This document shows, in pieces, positions 24,856 to 33,200 of a DNA stretch of 64,000 nt. The notes beneath the pieces were generated by a model that saw only the letters and a list, made by a program, of their open reading frames with translations, did not search any database and was not told the origin of the DNA. Both the position numbers and the translations under genes were made by a program. Numbering within the stretch: the first letter of the stretch is position 1; each line of letters starts with the position of its first letter. The stretch is taken from contig CBDFKS010000007.1 in assembly GCA_965248905.1 (NCBI GenBank), forward strand, positions 1,736,001 through 1,800,000. The letters run 5' to 3'. This DNA is from CBDFKS01 sp965248905. GTDB lineage: Bacteria; Chloroflexota; Dehalococcoidia; Lucifugimonadales; JAGWBF01.

Positions 24856-26034
24856 TCAGATCACACCATCTCTGCGTAGATGCTCTAACTCCGCTTCAGA
24901 GTAGCCCAGCTCTTGGCAGAGCACCGCGCTGTTGTGTTCACCCACGGTAGGTGCCGGTCGAAGGATTGGAGAAGTTCCATCCATCTGGAAAGGCGTACCG
25001 GGGTATGTCCAGGTCCCAGCCTGAGGATGAGCCACCTGCTGAAAGAATCCTCTGAACTGAAGCTGAGGAGACGCCAGAATATCGGGCATCTTGGCAAGAT
25101 AGCCCGCACTCACCCTCGCTTGCTGGGCCTGCTGGTATATCTCTTGGCCCGTCCGTTCGATGGTCCACTGAATAATCATGGTATCCAATAGCTCGGCGTT
25201 CTCCCTGCGGGCATGAAAGGTGGAAAATCTGGGATCGTCCGCCAACTCCGGCTGACCTATGAGCTTGCAGATCCTTGGCCACATCAGGTCCAACAATAAC
25301 TGTATTGAGATGTAACCGTCTTTACAGGGATACACCAGCTGCTGGTATCCCCGCTCCTTCACTTCGCCCGTGTAACTGTAGCGGCAGAAGAGCTCCACGT
25401 GGGAGAGGGCCAAGGCTTCGCGGATGGAGACCTCTACCTGCTGGCCAACTCCGCTGTCCTCGGCCTCATAGACGGCGGCCATGGTAGCACCAAAGGCTGC
25501 GAAGGCTCCTATAAACTGGCCCGGGTTTCCACCGAACTTAAGGGGCTCTCTATCGGGTCTGCCCAGAAGGTTCATCTGACCCGACAAGGCCATGTCGGTT
25601 AGCTCCAGGCACAGATAGTTCTGGTAAGGTCCGCCCTTGCCCATGTGGGAAATGGAGGTGACCACAAGCGCGGGATTCTCTTGGGTTAATGAGGCTGGGT
25701 CCAGTCTTAACTCCGTGCGGGCTCCAAGGTCCACGTCCTCGACTAAGACGTGGGCCATCTGGGAAAGGCGATGGAAGATGTTCCGCCCCTTCTCGCTTTC
25801 CAGGTTTAGTGAGATGCTCCGCTTGCCTAGATTGAGATAGAGGAAGGTCCCACTTTTCTCAGGGTCTGCAATGTCCTCTGGGAAGGGTCCTTCTTGGCGC
25901 GTTGGATTTCCTCCTGGGGGCTCCACCAATACGACATCGGCACCCAGGTCTGCCAGAAGCCGTGTAGTATAGGCTGCGGCGATGCCTTCGGACACGTCCA
26001 GGACTCGTATGCCTTCCAGCAGGTTGATACTCAT
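24856..26034 (-). CDS. CaiB/BaiF family CoA-transferase
   Basis: A 392-residue class III CoA-transferase: LEGIRVLDVSEGIAAAYTTR, DLGADVVLVEPPGGNPTRQE, KRSISLNLESEKGRNIF and the region VGQQVEVSIREALAL. At the last, the position near the catalytic Asp of other members (VDMAMYD / VDLSQRE) reads VEVSIRE, so Glu replaces Asp. It follows the enoyl-CoA hydratase after about 35 bp. It may be the poorly active partner of the second CoA-transferase. Confidence 0.85.
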   Translation of the reverse strand: MSINLLEGIRVLDVSEGIAAAYTTRLLADLGADVVLVEPPGGNPTRQEGPFPEDIADPEKSGTFLYLNLGKRSISLNLESEKGRNIFHRLSQMAHVLVEDVDLGARTELRLDPASLTQENPALVVTSISHMGKGGPYQNYLCLELTDMALSGQMNLLGRPDREPLKFGGNPGQFIGAFAAFGATMAAVYEAEDSGVGQQVEVSIREALALSHVELFCRYSYTGEVKERGYQQLVYPCKDGYISIQLLLDLMWPRICKLIGQPELADDPRFSTFHARRENAELLDTMIIQWTIERTGQEIYQQAQQARVSAGYLAKMPDILASPQLQFRGFFQQVAHPQAGTWTYPGTPFQMDGTSPILRPAPTVGEHNSAVLCQELGYSEAELEHLRRDGVI

Positions 26035-26068
26035 TTCGCCTTGTCGACGCTCACGCCTCTAGTGACCC

Positions 26069-26845
26069 TCACCATCGGGGTGCTCGCTTCTCTATAAAGG
26101 CCAGACCACCCTCATCCCTCTCCTCGGCAGACGCGGCGGTTCTTAGGTAGGACACATACTCCATGGAGCTCTTTAAGTCGGATACCAGGGCGTTCTGGAT
26201 GGCTTTCTTGGTGAACTTTAAGGCGGATGGGGCGCCTGCAGCCAGACGCTCAGCCAGCTCCATCGTCCGGTCCATGAGCTGGCCGTCGGGCACCACCTCG
26301 GACACCAGGTTATACTGAAGGGCTTCCTTGGAATCTATGGATTCTCCTAGGAGGATCTTGTGGACGGCAGGACCCAGATGCATTAGTCTCGGCAGGAACC
26401 AGACCTCGCAGCTACAGACAAGTCCGCGCCTCAGGTAGATACAGTGAAAGGCCGCCGACTCGGAGGCAATGCGTATATCAGCGGCCAGAGCCAACCCGAA
26501 TCCAGCTCCCGCTGCGGCGCCGTTAACGGCGGCTATAACCGGCTTCTCCACCATTTCTATCAGGTCCTGGGGCATACCGCTGGCCCGCTGCGGAGTTACG
26601 CCTGGCTTGGAATAGTCCTCGAGTATCTGTCGCAGAGCCTCAATATCTTCGCCTGTGCAGAATCCCCGCCCCGCGCCGGTTAAGACCAGTACCCGTGCTT
26701 CCGGGTCTTTGTTGAAGTCGCGCCAGCAGTGGCGCATCTCGTCCTCCATGCCTGGCCACAGGGCGTTGAGCTTGGCGGGACGGTTCATGGTCATGATACC
26801 CACCCGGCCCCTCTTCTCATAAATGATGTCCTTGTATTCGGCCAT
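26069..26845 (-). CDS. Enoyl-CoA hydratase/isomerase family protein
   Basis: A 258-residue crotonase-fold protein: VGIMTMNRPAKLNALWPGME, the oxyanion-hole stretches GAGRGFCTGEDIEAL and VNGAAAGAGFGLALAADIRI, and the C-terminal SALKFTKKAIQ. In the hydratase the two catalytic Glu lie near residues 115 and 135; here the matching region (IYLRRGLVCSCEVWF) has no clear first Glu, so an isomerase or thioesterase role is also possible. CAGGAGG precedes its ATG. It leads the run of CoA-transferase and amidase genes. Confidence 0.85.
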   Translation of the reverse strand: MAEYKDIIYEKRGRVGIMTMNRPAKLNALWPGMEDEMRHCWRDFNKDPEARVLVLTGAGRGFCTGEDIEALRQILEDYSKPGVTPQRASGMPQDLIEMVEKPVIAAVNGAAAGAGFGLALAADIRIASESAAFHCIYLRRGLVCSCEVWFLPRLMHLGPAVHKILLGESIDSKEALQYNLVSEVVPDGQLMDRTMELAERLAAGAPSALKFTKKAIQNALVSDLKSSMEYVSYLRTAASAEERDEGGLAFIEKRAPRW

Positions 26846-26923
26846 GGTTCCTCCTGTGGTGTGGATAAATCGATCGAAGGTGCTGAGATGCCCCTGTCCA
26901 AGGGACGTATGGGCTTCGCTTAC

Positions 26924-27066
26924 CGAGGCAATTGTAGTGGCGGCCCATTACCCCGTCAACTGGTGGGGCGGGCTCACCAGTCGGTTATATCGCGGTGGGG
27001 GCGACGCTGTGTGGTCGCCCTGGTTGCATCGCAAACCTGGGCAGACACGTAGGTCTGCCCCTACGG
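26924..27066. repeat. Intergenic repeat, copy B of a 130-143-bp direct repeat
   Basis: Near-copy of 23441-23570, with the two inner palindromes GGGCGAC...GTCGCCC and GGGCAGAC...GTCTGCCC. It lies about 80 bp before the enoyl-CoA hydratase start, in the same relation to a minus-strand gene as copy A to the amidase. Confidence 0.8.
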
Positions 27067-27114
27067 GTCCTAGGCCCAATATGTCAACCCGTTATCTAAA
27101 TCAGCCCAATGAGA

Positions 27115-27123
27115 TGGTATAAT
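27115..27123 (+). promoter_or_regulatory. Extended -10 promoter (TGGTATAAT)
   Basis: TGGTATAAT carries TGn directly before a perfect TATAAT, an extended -10 that needs little -35. It would start a transcript near 27130 and lead into the small gene at 27206. Confidence 0.5.
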
Positions 27124-27205
27124 CTCGTTATATGGAGTCCGAACGGACTCAAACAACTGGTCGCTCAAGCCAACGCTACCGCACATAGAAGGACGAGTTC
27201 CCACC

Positions 27206-27469
27206 ATGGATGACCAGGAGTTCCTAGACCGGGTCAAAGCGAAGATAGAGAGGCTTGCGGGCACAGAGATAGAGCTTCAGCTGGACAGGGAAGACAAGAC
27301 CCAGATCATGCTAGACCTGGAGAGGCCGGCGCCCCAGGTTGTGCTGGGCTCCAACATCCTCGAGTATTCCGGTTTCGCTCGAATGGCCATCGAGTACGCC
27401 GTAGCGTCCATACGTGAAAGGCGGCAGTTAGGAGCCTTGGAGTTCCACATCCTTCTGGCGAGAAACTAG
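27206..27469 (+). CDS. Hypothetical protein, 87 residues
   Basis: A small acidic alpha/beta protein (DDQEFLDRVKAKIERLAG, IELQLDREDKTQIMLDLERP, FARMAIEYAVASIRERRQ). No family is recognised. The gene follows an extended -10 element, has an AAGGACGAG ribosome site and is followed within 75 bp by a zinc-ribbon gene of the same strand. The codon use looks real and the frame is closed by no overlapping alternative. Confidence 0.6.
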   Translation: MDDQEFLDRVKAKIERLAGTEIELQLDREDKTQIMLDLERPAPQVVLGSNILEYSGFARMAIEYAVASIRERRQLGALEFHILLARN

Positions 27470-27540
27470 CTTTGCTCCTGGGAGTCTTCACTCTCATTGG
27501 AAACCGCACCATTGAAGGCGACTAGGGACTTAAACAATAA

Positions 27541-27729
27541 ATGGCGATAACGGAATATACCTGTCAGGCCTGCCGCCACGACTTTCCCTGGTTCAGTTCC
27601 GACGGTCCTGAGCCCCGGTGTCCTCGTTGTTGTAGCGGCGAGCTTAAAGCCAATCCCTGGCTTCTGCTGACACCCGATTCCAATGATTTGACCGACACAG
27701 ACCATCTGGAGGCTCTGTTGGTAGTCTGA
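27541..27729 (+). CDS. Small zinc-ribbon protein
   Basis: A 62-residue protein with two Cys pairs, CQAC and CPRCC, about 17 residues apart (YTCQACRHDFPWFSSDGPEP), the mark of a zinc ribbon. Regulators of the FmdB/hydrogenase-maturation type look similar, but the second half here is not. It is near the 87-residue gene and may be cotranscribed with it. Confidence 0.55.
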   Translation: MAITEYTCQACRHDFPWFSSDGPEPRCPRCCSGELKANPWLLLTPDSNDLTDTDHLEALLVV

Positions 27730-27817
27730 TGCCATGGCTGCTCCCCGTGAGGGAGCGTTATGCGCTGGGTAAGGGGAGGGTATTTAGGAGTCTCGGGATT
27801 TTCGGGGTACTCTGCCG

Positions 27818-27934
27818 TCAGGATAGTGGTCCGACAAACCCTTTGCTGAGCTCGGGCTTTATGTGTTCTACCTCTGACTCGGGCTTCGCTTCGAGCCTGG
27901 TCAGTGGACAGGGGTCTGCTACTTCTCTGGCCAT
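27818..27934 (-). CDS. Possible small protein, 38 residues
   Basis: An ATG at 27932-27934 follows a strong ribosome site (CAAGGAGGGCACC) and opens 38 codons to TGA at 27818-27820 (ADPCPLTRLEAKPESEVEHI and a short tail). It is 31 bp after the DUF4389-type gene on the same strand. It is acidic with no membrane helix and matches nothing known. The strong ribosome site is the only support. Confidence 0.35.
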   Translation of the reverse strand: MAREVADPCPLTRLEAKPESEVEHIKPELSKGFVGPLS

Positions 27935-27965
27935 GGTGCCCTCCTTGGGCTTGGCCCTTGCCACA

Positions 27966-28577
27966 CTACCGCGCTAGCCGGAACGGCGGGTACTCGTCGG
28001 TCATCAGAGCAGCGTACGCCGTAACCCTGATAGTCCACCTGTTAAATCCCATCACAAGCTCGAAGATGTCCCTTGGGTACCGCCCTTTGAAAAGCAGCCC
28101 CACGGCCCCGAACAGGGCCAGCAGGCTGACCAGACCGGCGGTACGCTCACCTCCGCCCCCTTGAAGAAGGCTGACCACCAGGTAGTGCGGAATGGCCAGG
28201 AGCCACCACTTGATCAGCACCAGACCCCGTGAAAACGACTCGGGGTACTCAACCTCCAGGTTTGCCGGGTAGTCTCTGATGGAGAGGCTAAAGGGCGGGT
28301 ATCGGTCGGTGGCGAGAGCGCTGTAGCTGTAGTAGCCAACTCGCCAGGTCCACCTCAGCACACCCACATTGAAGTCGAAGAGCCCCCTGGGATACTTGCT
28401 CGTGAAAAGGATGGCGAACAGGGCTACTATGGTCAAAACGATGAAGGCCGCCCAAAGGAAAAACAGGATGATCAGGTGCGGAATGACCAGGAGCCACTTG
28501 ACCAGCCAGAGCCACCGGCTCAGTGCTGGATCCAACTCTCCTTCGACTGACACAGGGTAAGTAGAATCAGTTGCCAT
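27966..28577 (-). CDS. DUF4389-type membrane protein
   Basis: A 203-residue membrane protein with two copies of one unit: a long hydrophobic hairpin (WLLVIPHLIILFFLWAAFIV and WWLLAIPHYLVVSLLQGGGG), then 'YPR(G/D)(L/I)F(D/E)' and an R-W-T/R-V-x-x-Y segment ending in 'DRYPPF/DEYPPF'. This is the DUF4389 pattern; the function of the family is not known. The frame is open from 28661, but AGAGGAGGA precedes the ATG at 28577. Confidence 0.82.
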   Translation of the reverse strand: MATDSTYPVSVEGELDPALSRWLWLVKWLLVIPHLIILFFLWAAFIVLTIVALFAILFTSKYPRGLFDFNVGVLRWTWRVGYYSYSALATDRYPPFSLSIRDYPANLEVEYPESFSRGLVLIKWWLLAIPHYLVVSLLQGGGGERTAGLVSLLALFGAVGLLFKGRYPRDIFELVMGFNRWTIRVTAYAALMTDEYPPFRLAR

Positions 28578-28709
28578 GATGTCCTCCTCTGAGTCCACAT
28601 AAACTTTGAAACGACTATACCTCTGTTCACTACAGGGGCCGGTTCGCCTCACTGACAGCAATGGCAGGCCAGGGTCACGGGTTCGAATGATCAGACCATG
28701 TAGCGCCGC

Positions 28710-29165
28710 CTAGTGTGGTGTGCGGCCGCGGGAGGCGCACCATTCTTCGTAGGGAGGCACCTCCTCATTCACCACCCACAGGAAGTGATAGGCTCCCATG
28801 TCGCCGAGAAAACGAAACTTTTCCCTTAGGTCGGTTACAGTTCCCTCGAAACCATCGTGAGAACGCAGGTAGGTAGGGAAACTGCCGTGAATCTTCTCCA
28901 GGTCAAGCATCTGGCGCGCGTTTTCAACGATAGCTCCGAGCTTGCGCCGGTTGCGGATTACCCGGGTGTCCTTGGCCAGCTCATCTATGTCTGTTTCGGT
29001 GAATCTAGCGACGGACATCGGATCGAAGCTCTTGAAAGCTTCCCGGATACCCGGCCACTTGGACTCAACAACCTTGTAGGAAATACCAGTCTGGAACACT
29101 GACTTACTCATAATTTCGAGGTAGTCAGCCAGACCACGGGGATCAATCTTCTCTGGTGCTTGCAT
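28710..29165 (-). CDS. DNA-3-methyladenine glycosylase I (Tag)-like protein
   Basis: The 151-residue product has the helix-hairpin-helix glycosylase pattern of Tag: IMSKSVFQTGISYKVVESKW, FKSFDPMSVARFTETDIDEL, VIRNRRKLGAIVENARQM and KFRFLGDMGAYHFLWVV. It is shorter than E. coli Tag (187 residues) and the N-terminal zinc Cys and C-terminal His/Cys ligands of the type enzyme are not obvious. It may be a Tag-like protein with changed activity. AGAAGGAAC precedes the ATG at 29165. The MaoC gene is just upstream on the same strand. Confidence 0.7.
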   Translation of the reverse strand: MQAPEKIDPRGLADYLEIMSKSVFQTGISYKVVESKWPGIREAFKSFDPMSVARFTETDIDELAKDTRVIRNRRKLGAIVENARQMLDLEKIHGSFPTYLRSHDGFEGTVTDLREKFRFLGDMGAYHFLWVVNEEVPPYEEWCASRGRTPH

Positions 29166-29194
29166 GATTGTTCCTTCTAGGGCATAACTCTCCA

Positions 29195-29656
29195 CTAGGA
29201 AGGAAATGGCACGCTGGCTCTGGCTTTTGCCACCACCAAATCCAGCTGGTTAGACCCGATAACCTCGCAGTCCACCAGTTTAAGGCCATCCTCTTCCCGT
29301 TTGCCAGTCACCTCACCCGTAAATGTGATGGTATCTCCGGACCTGATTGGCTCCGTAGCCCTCATTTCCAGGCGGCTGCCTTTGCTCATCAGATTGGTCA
29401 GAGGGAAGGCCTTTTCCAAAAGCTCGGCCACGTAGGCAACAGTTGCCACTCCCATGTTTACGGTCCCACCAAAGATACCCTGGGTCGCGAACTGCTCATC
29501 GGTGTGGAGGTTGCTCCAGCCGGGGCGAGGGCCAGGCGGAGCGTAGCGGGCATACAGATTTATCGTATCTTGAGATTCGTGCTTCACCAGTATTGGAAGC
29601 TCGTCACCCACCTTTATGGTATCGTAGCTCACCTCTCTGGCCCTCAGCGTTGACAT
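29195..29656 (-). CDS. MaoC-like hot-dog protein
   Basis: A 153-residue hot-dog protein: VSYDTIKVGDELPILVKHES, NLHTDEQFATQGIFGGTVNM (His and Asp in the HTD site, followed by the helix with Gly-Gly) and the strand IRSGDTITFTGEVTGKRE. MaoC-type hydratases act on acyl-CoA; this single protein resembles the second member of the MaoC pair at 15061. GGGAGGCC precedes the ATG at 29656. The acyl substrate is not known. Confidence 0.78.
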   Translation of the reverse strand: MSTLRAREVSYDTIKVGDELPILVKHESQDTINLYARYAPPGPRPGWSNLHTDEQFATQGIFGGTVNMGVATVAYVAELLEKAFPLTNLMSKGSRLEMRATEPIRSGDTITFTGEVTGKREEDGLKLVDCEVIGSNQLDLVVAKARASVPFPS

Positions 29657-29783
29657 GAATGGCCTCCCTAACTGTTCATCCAATTAACAGGCGGTTCAGG
29701 TACAACTTACCACCATCGAACCCGGGCTGCAAGGTACATCGGTAGGAGGGCGCCTAGCTGAAAACGAGTTGTCCGCACGCCTA

Positions 29784-29792
29784 TGTTATAAT
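29784..29792 (+). promoter_or_regulatory. Extended -10 promoter of the ABC exporter
   Basis: TGTTATAAT (TGn plus perfect TATAAT) ends eight bases before the ATG at 29801. A start of transcription at or next to the ATG is expected, so the message would be leaderless. Confidence 0.55.
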
Positions 29793-29800
29793 CCGTTGAA

Positions 29801-30724
29801 ATGGAAGAGGTGATCCAGGTCCAAGGTCTAGTCAAGCGGTACGGCGCCATCACAGCCGTGAATGACATCTCGTTCTCCGTATATAGCGGCGAAATATTCG
29901 GCATCCTGGGTCCTAATGGGGCCGGCAAAACCACTGCCCTTGAAATCATGGAGGGTCTACAGCAGCCAACTGCCGGCCATACCTTCGTGCTCGGGGTGGA
30001 CACTCACAAAGACCCATCCGCTGTCAAAGAGCGCATAGGCGTCCAGCTTCAAGCATCTGCCTACTTCGACTATCTCACCCTCGACGAAATCCTGACCCTG
30101 TTTGGCAGCTTCTACTCCCAACGCATCCCACCCAGGGAGTTATTAAGCAACGTAGGACTCGTGGAAAGGGCGGATACCACACTGAAGAAACTCTCAGGCG
30201 GACAGAAGCAGCGCTTCACCGTTGCCGCTAGCCTGGTGAACGATCCAGAGGTGGTGATCCTGGACGAGCCTACCACAGGACTCGATCCCCAGGCACGACG
30301 AAATCTGTGGCAGCTGATTCAACAGATCCACGCAGCCGGCAAAACTATAGTGCTTACCACGCATTATATGGAGGAGGCGGAGGCGCTGTGTGATCGAGTG
30401 GCTATCATGGACCAGGGCCGGATCGCTGCTCTGGATACGCCGACCAATCTGTTGAGAGGCCTGGACTCCCCCTACCTTGTGAAATTCGTGACTTCCAGGA
30501 CTCTTTCTCCTGAGGCGGCCGACGCATTAAATAGATCGCTGGAAGGAGTCGTCGCCAACAACAGCCACTCTTACCAGTTGCACGTAAAAGATGCCCATAA
30601 GGCCATGGCCCGTATACTGGAGTGGACCTCAAGCCAAGAAGTGACACTGGAGCACCTGGAAGTGATGCCAGCCACGTTAGAGGATGTATTTCTAGACCTA
30701 ACGGGGAGAGAGTTGCGGGATTAG
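29801..30724 (+). CDS. ABC transporter ATP-binding protein (ABC-2 type exporter)
   Basis: A 307-residue ABC ATPase with Walker A GPNGAGKTT, signature LSGGQKQR, Walker B VVILDEPTTGLD and the switch His in VLTTHYMEEAEAL. A C-terminal domain of about 80 residues (LEHLEVMPATLEDVFLDLTG) is typical of exporters of drugs, lipids or peptides of the DRA/CcmA-like class. The permease gene follows 3 bp later, so the two form one exporter at the membrane. No ribosome site precedes the ATG; a -10 element 8 bases upstream points to a leaderless message. The cargo is unknown. Confidence 0.92.
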   Translation: MEEVIQVQGLVKRYGAITAVNDISFSVYSGEIFGILGPNGAGKTTALEIMEGLQQPTAGHTFVLGVDTHKDPSAVKERIGVQLQASAYFDYLTLDEILTLFGSFYSQRIPPRELLSNVGLVERADTTLKKLSGGQKQRFTVAASLVNDPEVVILDEPTTGLDPQARRNLWQLIQQIHAAGKTIVLTTHYMEEAEALCDRVAIMDQGRIAALDTPTNLLRGLDSPYLVKFVTSRTLSPEAADALNRSLEGVVANNSHSYQLHVKDAHKAMARILEWTSSQEVTLEHLEVMPATLEDVFLDLTGRELRD

Positions 30725-30727
30725 AAG

Positions 30728-31840
30728 TTGCTGGCATTACTGAAAGCCAATATGCGAATCATGCTCCGGGACCGGCAAGCGCTGTTCTGGGCACTGGCAT
30801 TCCCACTGATTCTGGTACTGGTATTCGGCGTCTTCGACCTGGACAGAGTGAGTTCGGCGGATATGGCTGTCATCGACCAATCCCAGAACAACTTCTCGAG
30901 GGAACTTAGACGAAAGCTTAACAATATCGAATATCTTCGAATCGATAGCCAGGGTTATTCAAACCAAGCAGAAGCCCTGAATGCCCTCAAAGATGGCGAC
31001 CTAGAGTATCTGTTGGTGATTCCCGGCGGCGCTGATGAATTACTCACCAGCGATACCGTCTCGGATACGGATGGGGACAGCTCTTCTCCCCTGCGACTCG
31101 ACCTGTACTACGATGCCAATGATGCCGTGGGTGGTCAGCTCATCGTAGAGACAGTTCGTCATTTCGTGGACGAGGAGAACCTCAGACTCGTCGAAGGAAA
31201 TGAGCTTCTCCAGGTCCTGCCTAAAGAGGTGGATTCCGAAAGGGTGGACTACTTCGACGTACTGTTGATAGGTCTCGTGGGTATGGGCATGATGACCAAC
31301 TCCATCATTTTCATTGCCGTAAAGATCAGCATGTACCGAAATCAGTCAATCCTGAAGCGCCTGCTGGTCACACCCTTACGAGTCAGGAACTACTTCGCCT
31401 CCGAGATAGTTACCCATCTGCTGCTGTCCCTGGTACAGGCGGCGGTAGTAATCGGAGTAGGAGTCTTTGTATTTGGCGCCAACATCCATGGCAACATACT
31501 GTGGGTATTCGTCATAGTAGCCTTCGCTAACACCATCTTTCTGAACATCGGCTTCATTATCTCCGGGTGGACCAACAGTCCTCGGGCCGCCTCCGGACTG
31601 GGAAATGCTATCGCGATTCCTATGATGTTCTTCTCCGGCACCTTTTTTCCTACTTCGACCCTGCCGTCCTTCCTACCGGACCTGGTCCAGGTATTGCCAT
31701 TGACTCCAATGCTGGAGGCGATGCGAGAGGTTGCCATTGACGGCCAGGCACTGTGGCAGGTCGGCGAGGAGCTGGCGATGCTTGCGGGATGGCTGGTGGT
31801 TTCATCGGTGGTAGCCATTAAGCTTTTCCGCTTCGGCTAG
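30728..31840 (+). CDS. ABC-2 type exporter permease
   Basis: A 370-residue membrane protein with the ABC-2 layout: a first helix after MRIMLRDRQALFWALAFP, a large extracellular region of about 150 residues (residues 45-175), then five helices (for example VFVIVAFANTIFLNIGFIIS and IAIPMMFFSGTFFPTSTLPS). It works with the ATPase encoded 3 bp upstream. The start is TTG at 30728; an ATG eight codons later is an alternative. Confidence 0.88.
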   Translation: MLALLKANMRIMLRDRQALFWALAFPLILVLVFGVFDLDRVSSADMAVIDQSQNNFSRELRRKLNNIEYLRIDSQGYSNQAEALNALKDGDLEYLLVIPGGADELLTSDTVSDTDGDSSSPLRLDLYYDANDAVGGQLIVETVRHFVDEENLRLVEGNELLQVLPKEVDSERVDYFDVLLIGLVGMGMMTNSIIFIAVKISMYRNQSILKRLLVTPLRVRNYFASEIVTHLLLSLVQAAVVIGVGVFVFGANIHGNILWVFVIVAFANTIFLNIGFIISGWTNSPRAASGLGNAIAIPMMFFSGTFFPTSTLPSFLPDLVQVLPLTPMLEAMREVAIDGQALWQVGEELAMLAGWLVVSSVVAIKLFRFG

Positions 31841-31855
31841 CCCAAGGGAAAGAAT

Positions 31856-32030
31856 CAGGGCCTTTTCATTCTTTTGTCATGCTGAGAAGCGAAGCGCCAA
31901 AGCATCTGGTGGGGGATGGTCTCTGCCTCCGTATACTCTTTGCCGAGATGAGCCCCCCGGCTCCACCAGACCCTTCGCGAAGTTTACCCTGAGGAACGAA
32001 GGGGCTCAGGGAGACAATAAAAAGGCCCTG
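31856..32030. repeat. Repeat-rich spacer with 15-bp inverted ends
   Basis: CAGGGCCTTTTCATT at 31856-31870 faces AATAAAAAGGCCCTG at 32016-32030 (inverted, with one inserted T), 175 bp overall. Inside lies TGTCATGCTGAGAAGCGAAGC, cut here to its first 20 bases in meaning, the common 'TGTCATGCTGAG' intergenic word, and a complementary CCTTCG...CCCTGAGG stretch. The left end could also terminate the ABC permease message. No protein is seen between 31841 and 32160. Confidence 0.5.
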
Positions 32031-32160
32031 GGGAAGGGTTGCAGCCAGAGCGAAAGAACCAGGATAAGGAATTTCGCCCTCTATGACCTTTACAACTTCA
32101 CAAAGGTTTGTAAAATTGTATTAATAGAGTTTTATGCGGTGGCAATTTCAGAGGTGAATT

Positions 32161-32298
32161 ATGGCTAATAAAAACACGCGACGTCGAGAGACTAAAAAGG
32201 CGAAAAAGGACGATAAGAAAATTGCGACGGGTAATCCTATATCTTCCGTTCCCCCAGTACAGGTGATTAGGAAGCGTAAAAAGGAGATTGAGGAGTAA
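32161..32298 (+). CDS. Small basic protein, 45 residues
   Basis: AGAGGTGA ends five bases before the ATG, and 45 codons follow to TAA at 32296-32298. The product is Lys/Arg-rich in its N-terminal 20 residues (KNTRRRETKKAKKDDKKIAT), has a short central SSVPPVQVIRK and a basic/acidic end. It may bind nucleic acid or the ribosome. It is too short for most gene finders and has no known family that I can name. Confidence 0.5.
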   Translation: MANKNTRRRETKKAKKDDKKIATGNPISSVPPVQVIRKRKKEIEE

Positions 32299-32374
32299 GG
32301 ACGGCCCGGGAGAGCACCGTCGAGAGTGCTGTGCGAGCCTTCCCAGGACTGATACGTATGGCCTGGGCAGGCTA

Positions 32375-32537
32375 GTAGTCAGTCGACCTTAAAATTGATG
32401 CATCGCTTCACCCCCACTCTAATTCCCCCCCATCAAGAGGGAGAGAACAAGTCCCTTCCTCCTCGATGGGGAAGGCCCAGGGCCAGCCGAAGTGATGGGG
32501 GTGAAGGGCACCTGTCAAATCTTGGTTGACTGAGTAC
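32375..32537. mobile_element. MITE related to the adjacent IS630-type element, copy 1
   Basis: 163 bp with ends GTAGTCAGTCGACC and (inverted) GTACTCAGTCAACC, flanked by TA on each side (32373-32374 and 32538-32539). The ends match those of the IS630-type element that begins at 32540. Inside lies a palindromic CCCCATC...GATGGGG core. A second copy lies at 63139-63287. It encodes nothing. Confidence 0.8.
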
Positions 32538-32552
32538 TAGTACTCAGTCAAC

Positions 32553-33200
32553 CTAATTGTTGGCAGGATAGAGATGGTGAAGCTTGACTCGGGCGTCCAT
32601 AGTGGAGAATCTCCAGTCAATGGTTGCTCCGGCTTGGTTTCGTTCTGCCTCCAGGGCCGCGATCTCGCCACTCAAAGTCTCTTCATCGGCAATACGCCGG
32701 CGCAGGACTCGCCTGGCCAAGACACTGAACTCGATCTCTGCCATGTTGAGCCAACTACCGTGCTTGGGAGTGTAGTGAAACTCCAAGCGTTTGCGTATTC
32801 GCCTAGCCTCCTTGGGCTCGAAGGTTTCGTAGAGGGAAGCTGGTTTGTGGGTGTTGAGGTTGTCCAGCACCACCCGGATCTTCTCGGACGCTGGGTAAGC
32901 TTCATCGGCCAGCCACCGCATCTGCTTAGCGAAGTCCACCATGGTACGACGTTCGGTCACTGCCACATGCCTCCAGCCCGCCAGGGGCTCGCACAGCATG
33001 AACAGGTTTCGGGTGCCATTGCGCTGGTACTCGTAATCGTATCGCTCCCGTCGTGCCGGCTTGGGCGGGATCGGAGACCTCTTTTCCGCCAGCAACTGCT
33101 TGGAGGTCTCGTCGAAACAGACCACCGGGCGCTCTGGGTCATAGGGTTCCGCGTAAAGGTCCAGCACATCCTCCATACACGCCACAAACTCGGCGCTCAC
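32553..33200 (-). CDS. IS630-type transposase, DDE catalytic part (OrfB)
   Basis: A 215-residue frame with the catalytic residues of the IS630 group: VVCFDETSKQLLAEKR (first Asp), VRVVLDNLNTHKPASLY written here from IRVVLDNLNTHKPASLYE (second Asp) and FHYTPKHGSWLNMAEIEFSV (Glu). It has no own start with a ribosome site; it is read as a continuation of the HTH frame by a -1 shift at a run of seven A (33243-33249 region). The stop lies in the element end. Confidence 0.85.
   Translation of the reverse strand: MSAEFVACMEDVLDLYAEPYDPERPVVCFDETSKQLLAEKRSPIPPKPARRERYDYEYQRNGTRNLFMLCEPLAGWRHVAVTERRTMVDFAKQMRWLADEAYPASEKIRVVLDNLNTHKPASLYETFEPKEARRIRKRLEFHYTPKHGSWLNMAEIEFSVLARRVLRRRIADEETLSGEIAALEAERNQAGATIDWRFSTMDARVKLHHLYPANN

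Noticed and set aside
23441..27066. CRISPR array from repeated palindromes
   Set aside because: Only two copies over 3.5 kb, separated by genes; no regular spacers and no cas genes.
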